Positions 34,575-45,114 of a stretch of DNA of 64,000 nucleotides are shown in pieces. Position numbers and translations under genes: made by a program. Source of the stretch: Candidimonas nitroreducens (GTDB lineage: Bacteria > Pseudomonadota > Gammaproteobacteria > Burkholderiales > Burkholderiaceae_B). Every line of letters starts with the position of its first letter. Positions within the stretch are counted from its first letter, which is position 1. The notes under the pieces are model-generated. The model ran no database searches and was not told the DNA's origin. It saw only the letters and a list, made by a program, of their open reading frames with translations. Location of the stretch: NCBI RefSeq assembly GCF_002209565.1, contig NZ_NJIH01000014.1, positions 1 to 64,000 on the forward strand. The letters are read 5' to 3'.

Positions 34575-35450
34575 GTGGACGCGTCCCTGTTCCTGCAATT
34601 TCTCGCCAACGGCCTCAGCGTCGGCCTGGGCTACGGCCTGGCCGCCGTGGGCCTGGCGCTGGTGTTCGGAATTCTCGAGCAAGTGAATTTCGCGCACGGC
34701 GAGATCTACATGGTGGGCGCATTCACCCTGTGGTTCCTGGGCCAGAGCATGGGCATGCCTTATTGGCTGGGGTATCCGGTCATGGTGGCGGCGATGGCCG
34801 CTTTCGGCCTGCTGTTGGCCGAAGTGGTATTCCTGCCTACCTTGAACCGGCCCTTCGAAACGGTGATTCTGGCCACGCTTGCGGTATCGATCATCTTGCA
34901 GAATCTGGTGCGGCTGGTGTTCGGCGCGACGCCGCTGCACATCGATTCGCCGCTCGACGGCACTACGCTGGAATTGGGCGGCGTGCTGTTCTTCGGCCAG
35001 CGCATCTTCGTCGCCGTGGTGGCCGTCGTGGCGCTGGCCGGGCTGGTGGCGTTCCTGCGCCGCACCGAGACCGGCCGCGCCATGCGCGCCATGGCGCAAA
35101 ACAAGGACGCCTGCCTGATGGTCGGCATAGACATCAGGCGCGTCACACGCATTACGGCCGCGGCGGGGGCGGCGCTGTGCGCGCTGGCCTCCGGAGCCAT
35201 GGCGCCGATGTTCGACCTGTATCCGAACATGGGCACCGATGTGGTGTTCAAGAGCTTCGCGGTCGTGATCATCGGCGGCATGGGTAATATTTCAGGCGCC
35301 ATGCTGGCCGGTCTCTTGCTGGGCGTGGCCGAAAGCTTCGCCAGCGGCATGCTCGGCGCCACCTATCGCGACGGCGTCGGTTTCGCCCTGATGATCATCA
35401 TGCTGCTGCTGCGCCCGCAAGGGATCTTCGGCAAGTCGGTTCGCGTCTGA
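34575..35450 (+). CDS. livH: ABC transporter permease, LivH type
   Basis: 291-residue inner-membrane permease with about 8 helices; GYGLAAVGLALVFGILEQVNFAHGEIYMVGAF is the typical LivH start. The start is GTG 34575 behind GAGG. The EAA-like loop is visible near AESFASGML. It pairs with LivM. Confidence 0.93.
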   Translation: MDASLFLQFLANGLSVGLGYGLAAVGLALVFGILEQVNFAHGEIYMVGAFTLWFLGQSMGMPYWLGYPVMVAAMAAFGLLLAEVVFLPTLNRPFETVILATLAVSIILQNLVRLVFGATPLHIDSPLDGTTLELGGVLFFGQRIFVAVVAVVALAGLVAFLRRTETGRAMRAMAQNKDACLMVGIDIRRVTRITAAAGAALCALASGAMAPMFDLYPNMGTDVVFKSFAVVIIGGMGNISGAMLAGLLLGVAESFASGMLGATYRDGVGFALMIIMLLLRPQGIFGKSVRV

Positions 35451-35459
35451 AGGTGCCCC

Positions 35460-36347
35460 GTGAGCGCGATTTCTCCTTATTTCCTGCATATCGGCGTCAT
35501 GACGGGCATGTACGTGCTGCTGGCGCAGTCGCTCAATATCATGCTGGGATATTCGGGGCTGCTGTCGCTGGCCACCCCGGCTTTTTTCGGCATGGGCGCC
35601 TATGCCTCGACGCTGCTCACGCTGCGGCTGGGCTGGGACTCTTCCCTGACCCTGGCCTGCGCCACCGCGGTCGGCGCGCTCAGCGGCGTGGTGCTGGGCG
35701 TGCCGTCGCTGCGCCTGTCGCGCCATTCCTTCGTGATCGTGACGCTGTCGGCCACGCTATTGCTGCAGATCGTCGCCAGCAACTGGATAGGGCTGACCCG
35801 CGGCGCCCTCGGTATTGCCGATATTCCCACCGCGCGCCTGTTCGGCATGGCGCTGGAGGGCAAGAGCGCATGGCTGGCCTTCATGGCTGTGCTGTCCGCG
35901 CTGGCGGTCGCGGCGACCTGGCTGATCGTTTCTTCGCGGCTGGGCCGCGCGATGATCGCGGTGCGCGACAACGAGCCGCTGGCGATTGCCGCCGGCATCG
36001 ATCCCCTGAAAATACGCTTGTTCGCCTTCGCCTGTTCCGGCGCCCTGGCGGGCCTGGCGGGCGCCTGCTATGCGCATTACCTGAGCTTCATCGACCCGGG
36101 CATATTCGGCTTTTCCATATCCGAGTCGCTGCTGGTCATGGTCATACTCGGCGGCGCCGGCACTTTGTGGGGGCCGGTGGCGGGCGCGGTGATCTTCACT
36201 GTACTACCCGAGGCGCTGAGCATGGCGCCCGAAGTCAAGTCGCTGATCTACGGCATGCTGCTGCTGTTGATCGTGCTGTTCATGCCGCAGGGCATGGCGC
36301 GCTGGTTCGGCCGGCCGCTCGCCGCGGGCGCGGGAACGGGCAAATGA
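35460..36347 (+). CDS. livM: ABC transporter permease, LivM type
   Basis: 295-residue permease. QSLNIMLGYSGLLSLATPAFFGMGAYASTL is the LivM signature, and RLGRAMIAVRDNEPLAIAAGIDP the cytoplasmic coupling loop. It starts at GTG 35460, 9 bases after livH, and its stop overlaps the livG start as ATGA. Confidence 0.93.
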   Translation: MSAISPYFLHIGVMTGMYVLLAQSLNIMLGYSGLLSLATPAFFGMGAYASTLLTLRLGWDSSLTLACATAVGALSGVVLGVPSLRLSRHSFVIVTLSATLLLQIVASNWIGLTRGALGIADIPTARLFGMALEGKSAWLAFMAVLSALAVAATWLIVSSRLGRAMIAVRDNEPLAIAAGIDPLKIRLFAFACSGALAGLAGACYAHYLSFIDPGIFGFSISESLLVMVILGGAGTLWGPVAGAVIFTVLPEALSMAPEVKSLIYGMLLLLIVLFMPQGMARWFGRPLAAGAGTGK

Positions 36348-37156
36348 GCGCCGCAACCGCCAGCCAGGTGCTGAAGGCCGACGGCATCCGCAAGGCCTAT
36401 CGCGGCGTGCATGCGCTGGACGGCGTTTCCATCGAGCTGGCCGCCGGCAGCATTACGGGCCTGATAGGGCCCAACGGTTCGGGCAAGTCGACGCTGTTCG
36501 ACTGCATTTGCGGCTTCCAGGCCAGGGACGCCGGCAGCGTGGTGCTCGACGGCCGCGACCTGAAAGGCTTGTCGCCGCAGCGCATCGCCCGCCTGGGCCT
36601 GCGCCGCACCTTCCAGCAATTGCGCGTGTTTCCCGAACTTACGTTACGCCAGAATCTGCTGGCGGCGGCGCAGGCCGCACCGGGTTTTTCTTACTTCCGC
36701 GAGTTATTGCGCACGCCCGCCGTGCGCCGCCACGAGCGCGAGATGGCGCAGCGCGCCGATGCGATGCTGGAAGAGCTGCGGCTCGAGCGCCTGGCCGGCG
36801 CCTTGGCCGGCGGCCTGTCTTATGGGCAGAAGAAGCTGCTGGAGCTGGGCATGGCGCTGATGAACGAGCCCAAGCTGCTATTGCTGGACGAGCCCATGGC
36901 CGGGGTTAACCCCACACTGGTCGAGGGGCTGAAGGAAGAATTGCTGCGCGTCAACCGTCGTGGCGTGGCGCTGCTTATCGTAGAGCACAATCTGAAGCTG
37001 GTCTTCGACATATCGCACAGCGTCTACGTGCTGGAACAGGGGCGCGTGCTGATGCACGGCAGCCCTGCGGAGGTGGCCAATGACGAGCGGGTGATCGAAG
37101 CCTATCTGGGCCATCGCGGCCCTGCGGCGACCGAGCAGGGAGCCCGCCTTGACTGA
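36344..37156 (+). CDS. livG: ABC transporter ATP-binding protein, LivG type
   Basis: 270 residues. Walker A GPNGSGKST, signature LSYGQKKLLELG, Walker B LLLLDEPMAGVNP, switch His in VEHNL. The ATG overlaps the livM stop. The longer open frame that starts at 35453 is not used; it merges a shadow frame of livM with livG. Confidence 0.94.
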   Translation: MSAATASQVLKADGIRKAYRGVHALDGVSIELAAGSITGLIGPNGSGKSTLFDCICGFQARDAGSVVLDGRDLKGLSPQRIARLGLRRTFQQLRVFPELTLRQNLLAAAQAAPGFSYFRELLRTPAVRRHEREMAQRADAMLEELRLERLAGALAGGLSYGQKKLLELGMALMNEPKLLLLDEPMAGVNPTLVEGLKEELLRVNRRGVALLIVEHNLKLVFDISHSVYVLEQGRVLMHGSPAEVANDERVIEAYLGHRGPAATEQGARLD

Positions 37157-37842
37157 CACCGTGCTGCGCATCGACCAGGCCGTCGGCGGCTACGGCGACC
37201 TGACCATCCTGCATGGTGTGGACATGGCCGTGCCCGCCGGCAGCTGGATCACCATCATCGGCGCCAATGGCGCCGGTAAGTCGACCTTGCTCAAGCTGGT
37301 GGCCGGCATCGTGCGCTGCCGCGGCGGTGCGGTGCACTTCGAAGGGCGCGACGTGACCGCGCTGGATTCGCTGGCCCGGCTGCGCCTGGGCATAGGCCTG
37401 GTGCCGCAAGGGCGCTGCAATTTTCCCTTGCTGTCGGTGGCCGAAAACCTGAAGCTGGGCGCCTACACGCGGCGCCTGCGTCCCGCCGACCTGGAAGCCG
37501 AGCTGCAGCAGGTCACGGCGCGCTTTCCGCGCCTCAAAGAGCGCTGGCACACCATGGCGGGCAACCTCAGCGGCGGCGAGCAGCAGATCATGGAAATGGC
37601 CATGGTGCTGCTGGCCAGGCCGCGCCTGCTGCTGCTGGACGAGCCTTCGCTGGGCCTGTCGCCGCAGGCCATGGGCATGGTGTTCGACACTATCCGCGAA
37701 CTCACCGCCTCGGGCTTGTCGGTGCTGATGGTCGAGCAGAATGCGCGCCAGGCGCTGGAGTGCTGCGACTACGGCGTGGTCATGGAACTTGGCCGCAATA
37801 AGCTGTTCGACCGTGCTTCCGCGGTGCTCGCGCACCCCGAGA

Positions 37843-37868
<26 letters not shown>
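37149..37868 (+). CDS. livF: ABC transporter ATP-binding protein, LivF type
   Basis: 239 residues. Walker [10 protein letters not shown], signature [13 protein letters not shown], Walker [14 protein letters not shown]. The start TTG 37149 overlaps the livG end. The 3' end overlaps the convergent cysA gene by 26 bases, with no terminator between them. Confidence 0.94.
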
Positions 37869-38939
<1,071 letters not shown>

Positions 38940-38943
<4 letters not shown>

Positions 38944-39812
38944 GGGTTCTTGTGATGTTTGCGGCCGCGCCCTTGGCGCGCTTGCTGCCATTCCAGCGCC
39001 GTCTTGGCCAGCAGCGTGACGATGGCCAGCAGCGCCAGCAGCGAGGCGATTGCGAAGGCGCCGGTGAAGTCGTATTCGTTGTAGGCCTGCTCGACCTGCA
39101 GGGGCAGGGTGTTGGTCAGGCCGCGGATGTGGCCCGACACTACCGACACGGCGCCGAACTCGCCCATGGCGCGCGCATTGCACAGCAGTATGCCGTAGAG
39201 CAGGCCCCATTTGATATTCGGCAGCGTTACCTTGCGGAACATGGCCCAGGCGCTTGCGCCCAGGCTGAGCGCGGCTTCCTCTTCGTCCTGGCCTTGCTCC
39301 AGCATCAGGGGTATGAGCTCGCGCGCCACGAAGGGAAAGGTCACGAACAAAGTGGCCAGCACGATGCCGGGGGTGGCGAACAGCACGTGGATGTCGTGGC
39401 GATCCAGCCAAGGGCCGAGCCAGCCTTGCGCACCGAAGATCAGTACATAGATCAGGCCGGAGATCACCGGCGAAATCGAGAAGGGCAGGTCTATCAGCGT
39501 CATCAGCAGGCTGCGGCCGCGAAAGCGGAAGCGCGCCACGGCCCATGCGGCGGCAAGGCCGAAGGCGGTGTTCAGCGGTACCACGATGGCCGCCACCAGC
39601 AGCGTCAGGCGCAGTGCCGAGAGCGCGTCCGGGTTGGCCAGGGCCGCGAAGTAGGCCGTGGCGCCTTGTTCGAAGGCCTGCTCCAGCACCGCCAGCAGCG
39701 GCAGCACCAGGAATATCGACAACACGCATACGGCGGCAATGGTCAGGATGCGGGCGGGCCAGCGGTTTTGCGCGGCGCTGCGCGCGCGGGCGCCTGTGGC
39801 GGATGGCTTCAT
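38940..39812 (-). CDS. cysW: Sulfate ABC transporter permease CysW
   Basis: 290-residue permease with six helices and the EAA loop [23 protein letters not shown]. The [19 protein letters not shown] stretch is characteristic of CysW. ATG 39812 overlaps the cysT stop, and its own stop overlaps cysA. Confidence 0.95.
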
Positions 39813-40780
39813 TTGCGGCCTTCCTTGCCCGTATTGCGGCGCGTCCAGGCCTGCAGCAGATTGATCAGCAACAGCAGGGTGAAGGACACGGCCAGCATGG
39901 CCAGCGCGATGGCGGTGGCGCCGGCGTAGTCGAACTGCTGCAGCTGGGTGACGATCAGCAGCGGCACGATTTCCGAGCGCATGGGCATATTGCCGGCGAT
40001 GAATATGACCGAGCCGTATTCCCCCACGCCGCGTGCGAAGGCCAGCGCGAATCCCGTCAGAAGCGCCGGCAGTATGTTCGGCAGGATCACGCGCCGGAAG
40101 ACATGGCCGCGCCCCGCGCCCAGGCTGGCGGCGGCCTCTTCCAGGGCAGGGTCGAGTTCCTGCAGCACGGGCTGCACGGTGCGTACCACGAAGGGCAGGC
40201 CGATGAAGATCAGCGCCATCACGATGCCCAGCGGCGTGTAGGCGATCTTGATGCCCCAGGGTGCGAACCACTGCCCCAGCCAGCCTTTCGGGGAATACAG
40301 CGTGGTCAGCACGATGCCCGCGACGGCGGTGGGCAGCGCGAACGGCAGGTCGATCAGCGCATCCAGCAGCTTCCTGCCGGGGAAGTCGTGGCGCACCATC
40401 ACCCAGGCGACGAGCAGGCCCAGGGCGCCGGCGGCGAGCGCCGCGGCGCATGCGCAGCCGAGGCTGACACGGAAAGCCGCCAGCACCCGCGGGGAATCCA
40501 GCAGGGCCAGGATACGTGCCGGCGCCAGCTGCAGCGCCTCGAGCGCCAGTGCCGACAAGGGGATGAGCACCACCAGGCTCAGGTAGACCAGGGTGCAGCC
40601 GAGCGCCGGGCCGAAGCCCGGCAGCACCGAGAAAGCGCCGCGGCGCCGCACGCGCACGGCGGATGCGGCATGCGGCAAGGCCGGGGCTTGTAGCACAGTC
40701 CCTGCGGACTGTGCTACGCCTAGCGAATCCAAGCCGCCTGCGAGCCGCGCGCTGGATAGTGAGAGTGGGGGCCGTTTCAT
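39809..40780 (-). CDS. cysT: Sulfate ABC transporter permease CysT (CysU)
   Basis: 323 residues if started at ATG 40780, which overlaps the upstream receptor stop as ATGA. The family-like part begins at [20 protein letters not shown], and E. coli CysT is about 277 residues. A GTG at 40657 would give 282. The extra 41 residues are low-complexity and contain a perfect DNA hairpin (40691-40716), so either the gene gained an N-terminal tail or translation starts at 40657. The EAA loop reads [13 protein letters not shown], and [12 protein letters not shown] is a CysT hallmark. Confidence 0.9.
   Translation of the reverse strand: MKRPPLSLSSARLAGGLDSLGVAQSAGTVLQAPALPHAASAVRVRRRGAFSVLPGFGPALGCTLVYLSLVVLIPLSALALEALQLAPARILALLDSPRVLAAFRVSLGCACAAALAAGALGLLVAWVMVRHDFPGRKLLDALIDLPFALPTAVAGIVLTTLYSPKGWLGQWFAPWGIKIAYTPLGIVMALIFIGLPFVVRTVQPVLQELDPALEEAAASLGAGRGHVFRRVILPNILPALLTGFALAFARGVGEYGSVIFIAGNMPMRSEIVPLLIVTQLQQFDYAGATAIALAMLAVSFTLLLLINLLQAWTRRNTGKEGRK
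40691..40716 (-). repeat. Perfect 11-base stem-loop near the 5' end of cysT
   Basis: TAGCACAGTCC (40691-40701) and GGACTGTGCTA (40706-40716) surround the loop CTGC. If translated it encodes the VAQSAGTV part of the odd CysT N-terminus; if not, it is an intercistronic hairpin between receptor and permease genes. Confidence 0.75.
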
Positions 40781-41871
40781 TTCAAATAGATCTGGTCGAA
40801 TACCCCGCCGTCGGCGAAATACGTCTTCTGCGCCTGCCGCCAGCTGCCGAATACGTCCTGCAGCTTGAACAGCTGCACCTTGGGCAGCAGGGCGAGGTCT
40901 TTGGCGTTGGCGTATTCGGGGTGCAGCGGCCGGTAATAGTTGGCCGCGGCGATCTTCTGGCCTGTGGGCGAATACAAATATTCCAGGTAGGCGCGCGCCA
41001 CCTTGCCGGCGCCGTGCTTGTCGGCATTGCCGTCGACCACCGCGACGGGGGGCTCGGCCAGGATGCTGATGGACGGCACGACAATGTCGAAGTCGCCCTT
41101 GAGGCGGTATTTCGCCAGCAGCGCCTCGTTTTCCCACGACAGCAGTACGTCGCCGATGCCGCGCTTGACGAAGGTATTGGTCGAGCCGCGCGCGCCCGAG
41201 TCGAGCACCGGCACATTCTTGTACAGGCGGGCCACGAATTCCTTGGCCTTTTCCTGCGCAGCGGCGACCCGTTGGCTGGCCGCCGGGTCTTTCAACAGCG
41301 CCAGGTCGCCCAGCTGCTTTTTCAGCTCATAGCCCCATGCCGCCAGATAATTCCAGCGCGCCCCGCCCGAGGTCTTGGGATTGGGCGCGATCACCTGCAC
41401 GCCCTTGCGTACCAGATCGTCCCAGTCGCGTATGTGCTTGGGGTTGCCCTTGCGCACCAGGAACACGATGGTCGAGGTGTAGGGCGAACTATTGCCGGGC
41501 AGGCGGCTTTGCCAGTTCTCGGGCAGCTTGCCGGTTCTGTCGGCGATAGCGTCGATGTCATAGGCCAGTGCCAGAGTCACCACGTCGGCGCCCAGCCCGT
41601 CTATCACCGCGCGCGACTGGCTGCCCGAGCCGCCGTTGGAAGTCCTGATGGTGACGGTCTCGCCGCTAGTCTGTTTCCAGTGTGCGGCGAACACCGGGTT
41701 GAAGGCGGCATACAGTTCGCGGGTGGGGTCGTACGAGACGTTCAGCAGCGTGGTGTCGGCATGCGCGCCGGCCGCGGCGGCCAGCGCCAGGGCCGCGCCG
41801 GCCAGGAAGTGTGCAAGAGTGCGGCGCTGCGCCGCGGAATGTGCGCGGCGCAGCGCGTAGGGGTAGGACAT
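40777..41871 (-). CDS. cysP: Sulfate-binding periplasmic protein (CysP/Sbp)
   Basis: 364 residues with a signal peptide ending [15 protein letters not shown]. Sulfate-binding family features: [35 protein letters not shown] and [15 protein letters not shown] strong GGAGG precedes the ATG. It is the second gene of the sulfate operon, after a YezD-like small gene. The family splits into Sbp (sulfate) and CysP (thiosulfate); sequence alone does not settle which this is. Confidence 0.94.
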   Translation of the reverse strand: MSYPYALRRAHSAAQRRTLAHFLAGAALALAAAAGAHADTTLLNVSYDPTRELYAAFNPVFAAHWKQTSGETVTIRTSNGGSGSQSRAVIDGLGADVVTLALAYDIDAIADRTGKLPENWQSRLPGNSSPYTSTIVFLVRKGNPKHIRDWDDLVRKGVQVIAPNPKTSGGARWNYLAAWGYELKKQLGDLALLKDPAASQRVAAAQEKAKEFVARLYKNVPVLDSGARGSTNTFVKRGIGDVLLSWENEALLAKYRLKGDFDIVVPSISILAEPPVAVVDGNADKHGAGKVARAYLEYLYSPTGQKIAAANYYRPLHPEYANAKDLALLPKVQLFKLQDVFGSWRQAQKTYFADGGVFDQIYLK

Positions 41872-41964
41872 GGAACCTCCGGTCAGAAGTGGGGGCTTCG
41901 GCTTCCGGTGGTCCAGTCAGCAGAATGGTCGTTGTTGCGGGAACCGGCGCAAGGCCGGCATGGC

Positions 41965-42144
41965 TCAGTTGCGCGGCCGGGAATCCGCCACGCGCAGTTT
42001 TTCCTTTTTTTCCAGTTGCACCAGCCTGCCCTGATGAAATGTCAGTTCCACCGTACCGTAATGCAGTGGCCCGACGAGCTGCCCCAGCAGCGCGACCAGT
42101 TCGTCGAACCGGGATGGGTCGAAGGTATCAGGAGACAAAGACAT
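41965..42144 (-). CDS. YezD-family (DUF2292) small protein of the sulfate operon
   Basis: 59 residues from ATG 42144 (TTG 42153 is an alternative). The sequence FDELVALLGQLVGPLHYGTV, then ELTFHQGRLVQLEKKEKLRV, is the DUF2292 fold pattern; such proteins frequently precede sulfate uptake genes in proteobacteria. The biochemical role is unknown; regulation or sulfur sensing has been suggested only by context. It lies 93 bases upstream of the sulfate receptor gene on the same strand. Confidence 0.82.
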   Translation of the reverse strand: MSLSPDTFDPSRFDELVALLGQLVGPLHYGTVELTFHQGRLVQLEKKEKLRVADSRPRN

Positions 42145-42238
42145 ATTCTTCAAGTATTGGAGACGGGTGCCGTGCAGTCCCGCGCCTGGCGCCGGTCTAC
42201 GTGAAGAATTCTAAGGCGCGGGCACGCCGAACCTATAG

Positions 42239-42262
42239 GAATATTTAGCGATTTCAATATTC
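42239..42262 (-). promoter_or_regulatory. Candidate CysB-type operator upstream of the sulfate operon
   Basis: GAATATT (42239-42245) and AATATTC (42256-42262) form a perfect 7-base dyad with a 10-base spacer, 95-118 bases upstream of the first gene of the sulfate operon. The interrupted AT-rich dyad is LysR-like, and CysB is the known LysR-type activator of such operons in other bacteria. Assignment to CysB is inference. Confidence 0.5.
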
Positions 42263-42289
42263 ATCATGTCTATATGTATGGGCATGCAC

Positions 42290-42309
42290 CCTGCATGCAT
42301 GCATGCAGG
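42290..42309. repeat. Perfect 20-base palindrome built from GCAT units
   Basis: CCTGCATGCATGCATGCAGG is fully self-complementary. It lies between the sulfate operon promoter and the CoA-transferase gene at 42440, about 130 bases upstream of the latter's start. It could be a protein-binding site or a slippage product of GCAT repeats. Confidence 0.8.
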
Positions 42310-42439
42310 CGCCGCGCAAGCCGCGGCGTCGTCCGGAGCCGCCCGCCAGGAACCGGCTCGAAAGCCGCAAGGCGGGATCAGGCAGTCCAAAATCCACTTT
42401 GTAATACCATACCCCTAGTATCGTCACAGAGGATCAGCA

Positions 42440-43705
42440 ATGAATGCGTCGTCGAGCCGCGGCAAGCCCTCCAAACTGAAGACCGAGGACTATCGTCCGG
42501 CGCCGCCCGGTGCCCTGGATGGGGTTCGCGTTCTGGATCTCTCGCGCCTGTTCGCGGGCAATTCCCTGACCCAGACGCTGGCCGATTTCGGCGCCGAGGT
42601 CGTCAAGGTCGAGCCTCACGATGGCGATACGTTGCGTGCATGGCGCACCGCCGGCGTCGAAACCAACTGGAAGCTGTACAGCCGCAACAAGAAAAGCGTG
42701 GCGATCAGGTTCCGCGACCCGCGCGCCCGCGACCTGCTGCTTGGCCTGGCAAAAAAAGCCGACGTCTTCGTCGAGAGCTTCAGGCCCGGCACGCTGGAAC
42801 AAATGGGCCTGGCGCCAGAGACGCTGCTGCAGGCCAATCCCCGGCTCATCGTGGTGCGCATCTCGGGCTGGGGCCAGGAAGGCCCGTATCGGCGCCGTCC
42901 CGGCTTCGGCACCCTGATCGAAGGCATCTCGGGGTTTGCCTCGATGAATGGCTTTGCCGACCGCGAGCCGGTACTGCCGCCCATGTATCTGGCCGACGCT
43001 TTCGCCGGCAGCTATGGGGCCACGGCGGTGCTGATCGCCTTGCGCTCGATAGAAATGGGCGGCGGTGCCGGGCAGGTGATCGATCTGCCGCTGCTCGACC
43101 CATTGTTCCACGTGCTGGGCCCCCAGGCCGCGAATTACCGGCTCTCGGGCGAGGTCAAGCAGCGCGTGGGCAGCCGTTCCACCAACTCGGGCCCGCGCAA
43201 TGTGTACCTGGCCCGGGACGGGCGCTATGTTTCGTTGTCCGCCTCGACGCAGAAAATGGCGGAGCGGGTGTTCCGCTCCATAGGCCGCGCCGACCTGGTG
43301 AGCAATCCCCGCTATGCGACCAATGCGCTGCGGGTGCAGTATGCGGCCGAGCTCGACGCTATTATTGGTGAATTCATCGCGCAGCGCACCCAGGCCGAGA
43401 ACGTGGCCTTCTTCGAGGCCGCGGAAGTCACGATAGGCCCGGTCTACGATATTTCGCAGGTTCTGGAGGACGAGCACTTCATCGAGCGCGAGATTCTGGC
43501 CGATTACCCGGACGAGGAAATGGGCGCGTTCCCCATGCACCACGTGGTGCCTCGCTTGTCGCGTACGCCGGGCAGCATACGTACGCCGGCGCCGCGCCTG
43601 GGCGAGCATAACCGCCAAGTGCTGGCCGAAATCGGCATCGACGCGGCACAGTACCAAGACTTGCTCGACAGTGGGGTCGTGGTTGAAGACCAGGCTGCGT
43701 CCTGA
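42440..43705 (+). CDS. CaiB/BaiF family CoA-transferase
   Basis: 421-residue family III CoA-transferase. Motifs: RVLDLSRLFAGNSLTQTLAD, FGAEVVKVEPHDGD, VFVESFRPGTLEQMGL, and the probable catalytic Asp186 in MYLADAFAGS. GAGG lies before the ATG. The next gene encodes a CitE-like lyase, so the pair may activate a hydroxydicarboxylic acid to its CoA ester and then cleave it, as in citramalyl- or malyl-CoA routes (inference). Confidence 0.93.
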   Translation: MNASSSRGKPSKLKTEDYRPAPPGALDGVRVLDLSRLFAGNSLTQTLADFGAEVVKVEPHDGDTLRAWRTAGVETNWKLYSRNKKSVAIRFRDPRARDLLLGLAKKADVFVESFRPGTLEQMGLAPETLLQANPRLIVVRISGWGQEGPYRRRPGFGTLIEGISGFASMNGFADREPVLPPMYLADAFAGSYGATAVLIALRSIEMGGGAGQVIDLPLLDPLFHVLGPQAANYRLSGEVKQRVGSRSTNSGPRNVYLARDGRYVSLSASTQKMAERVFRSIGRADLVSNPRYATNALRVQYAAELDAIIGEFIAQRTQAENVAFFEAAEVTIGPVYDISQVLEDEHFIEREILADYPDEEMGAFPMHHVVPRLSRTPGSIRTPAPRLGEHNRQVLAEIGIDAAQYQDLLDSGVVVEDQAAS

Positions 43706-43865
43706 AGGCGCGGCCGCCCTCGCCGGCGAGCGTTCCGGCAGTGCCTTGGCGCGTCGGGTGCCGTTGTGCCGCGAGAGGCTTCAGCCGAGCCCGGGAAGCT
43801 GCCGGCTTTTCAGGGGCACTCACTATTTTTATATCTACTTTATATCTACATAAGCCGAGACAGAC

Positions 43866-44774
43866 ATGAATCAATCTTCCGTAGAAAACCCCGCCGCCAA
43901 GGTATTGTCCGCATGGCGCTCCATCCTGTACGTGCCGGCCAATGTGCCGAAATTCCTGGCCAAGGCCGTGGCGGCCGGCCCCGATGCCGTGCAGCTCGAT
44001 CTGGAAGACAGTGTCCCGCCCAGCGAAAAAGAAGCGGCGCGCCAGGCCGTCGGCGCCGCCGCGCGCCAGTTGCGGGCCGCGGGCCTGGACGTGTCGGTGC
44101 GCATCAACCACCCGCTGTCGCTGGCCGTCCGGGACGTCGAAGCGGTTATCGGCCCCGACGTGGGCACGATTTCGCTTACCAAGGTGGAAGGCCGTTCGCA
44201 TGTGCGGCTCATCGACGAGCTGGTCAGTGAATGCGAGGCCCGCGCCAAGCTGCAGCCGGGCCACACACGCTTCCTGCTTGCGGTCGAAACTCCCGAGGGC
44301 TTCGACCGCATGGGCGAAATCGCCACCGCCTCGCCGCGCGCCGTGGCGATGATGCTGGGCGGGGAAGACCTGGCACTGGCGTGGGGCTGCGAACCGATCG
44401 AAGAGGTAATGCGCATGCCCAAGCAGCACATGATCAACGCGGCCCGCGGGGCCGGCCTGCTGCCGCTGGGCTTCCTGGGCTCCATCGCCAATTTCCGCGA
44501 CATAGAAGCGTTTCGCGCCATGGTGCGCCGGTCGCGGCAGTTCGGCTTCGAAGGGGCGAGCTGCATACACCCCAGCCAGGTGGCCGTGCTCAATGAAGAA
44601 TATGCGCCCACTGCCGCAGAACTGGAACGGGCCCGCAAGATCGTTGCCATGGATGCTGAAGTGGCCGCCGAGGGCCGCGGCTCGTTCCGGCTCGATAATC
44701 AAATGATCGACGTGCCCATCGTGCAGCGCGCCCGCCGGCTGCTGCAGCGTGCCGAGCGGTTCGAAAAGAAGTAG
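43866..44774 (+). CDS. HpcH/HpaI aldolase / CitE-like CoA-ester lyase
   Basis: 302-residue TIM-barrel lyase. Family motifs: RSILYVPANVPKFLAKAVAA, VQLDLEDSVPPSEK (metal ligand region), FLLAVETPEGFDRMGEIA with the metal Glu, MMLGGEDLA, and SCIHPSQVAVLNEEYAPT. Members cleave citryl-, citramalyl-, malyl- or beta-methylmalyl-CoA. It follows the CoA-transferase after 160 bases and lacks the other citrate lyase subunits, so a citramalyl-/malyl-type reaction is most likely. Confidence 0.91.
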   Translation: MNQSSVENPAAKVLSAWRSILYVPANVPKFLAKAVAAGPDAVQLDLEDSVPPSEKEAARQAVGAAARQLRAAGLDVSVRINHPLSLAVRDVEAVIGPDVGTISLTKVEGRSHVRLIDELVSECEARAKLQPGHTRFLLAVETPEGFDRMGEIATASPRAVAMMLGGEDLALAWGCEPIEEVMRMPKQHMINAARGAGLLPLGFLGSIANFRDIEAFRAMVRRSRQFGFEGASCIHPSQVAVLNEEYAPTAAELERARKIVAMDAEVAAEGRGSFRLDNQMIDVPIVQRARRLLQRAERFEKK

Positions 44775-45114
44775 TGCCCGCGGCGCTCGGGCTGCGCCGC
44801 CGCCATCGTCCCGTACGGGCTTGCTTGTATTTGTCCGGGCGGCCTGCCCAGCCTTGCTGCGCGTGGCGCATCCCGCGCTATGCGCTATCGCTGGCGTCGC
44901 CAGCCAGCCCGGGGCTGCGCATCTCCGCCTCCGTTCTCGGCAGCCATTGCCCTTGGGCCCAAAGCGTAAGGGAAGCCCGCGCAATACCTGGGGCGGCTAC
45001 TGTCAAGTTTCATTAATTATTCAAAAAATCGCACATAATCTGTCATTGCTGCCTAGAATAGTGTCTTTGAATCAAAAAATATAATCTATAACCAAATGTT
45101 TTTGGGTGGGGTTT
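44775..45114. other. Intergenic region upstream of the autotransporter gene
   Basis: The first 230 bases are GC-rich without a credible gene. From about 45005 the composition changes sharply to AT-rich (ATTAATTATTCAAAAAATCG; TCAAAAAATATAATCTATAA), typical of a promoter region for a regulated surface-protein gene. No conserved operator was recognised. Confidence 0.5.

Noticed and set aside
35453-37156. A 567-codon frame seeming to join LivM and LivG
   Set aside because: The first half is out of frame with LivM; real livM and livG are separate genes with an ATGA overlap.
40663-42204. A 513-codon plus-strand frame opposite the sulfate receptor gene
   Set aside because: Composition is Arg/Gly/Gln-rich without motifs; the minus-strand gene has signal peptide, family motifs and ribosome site.
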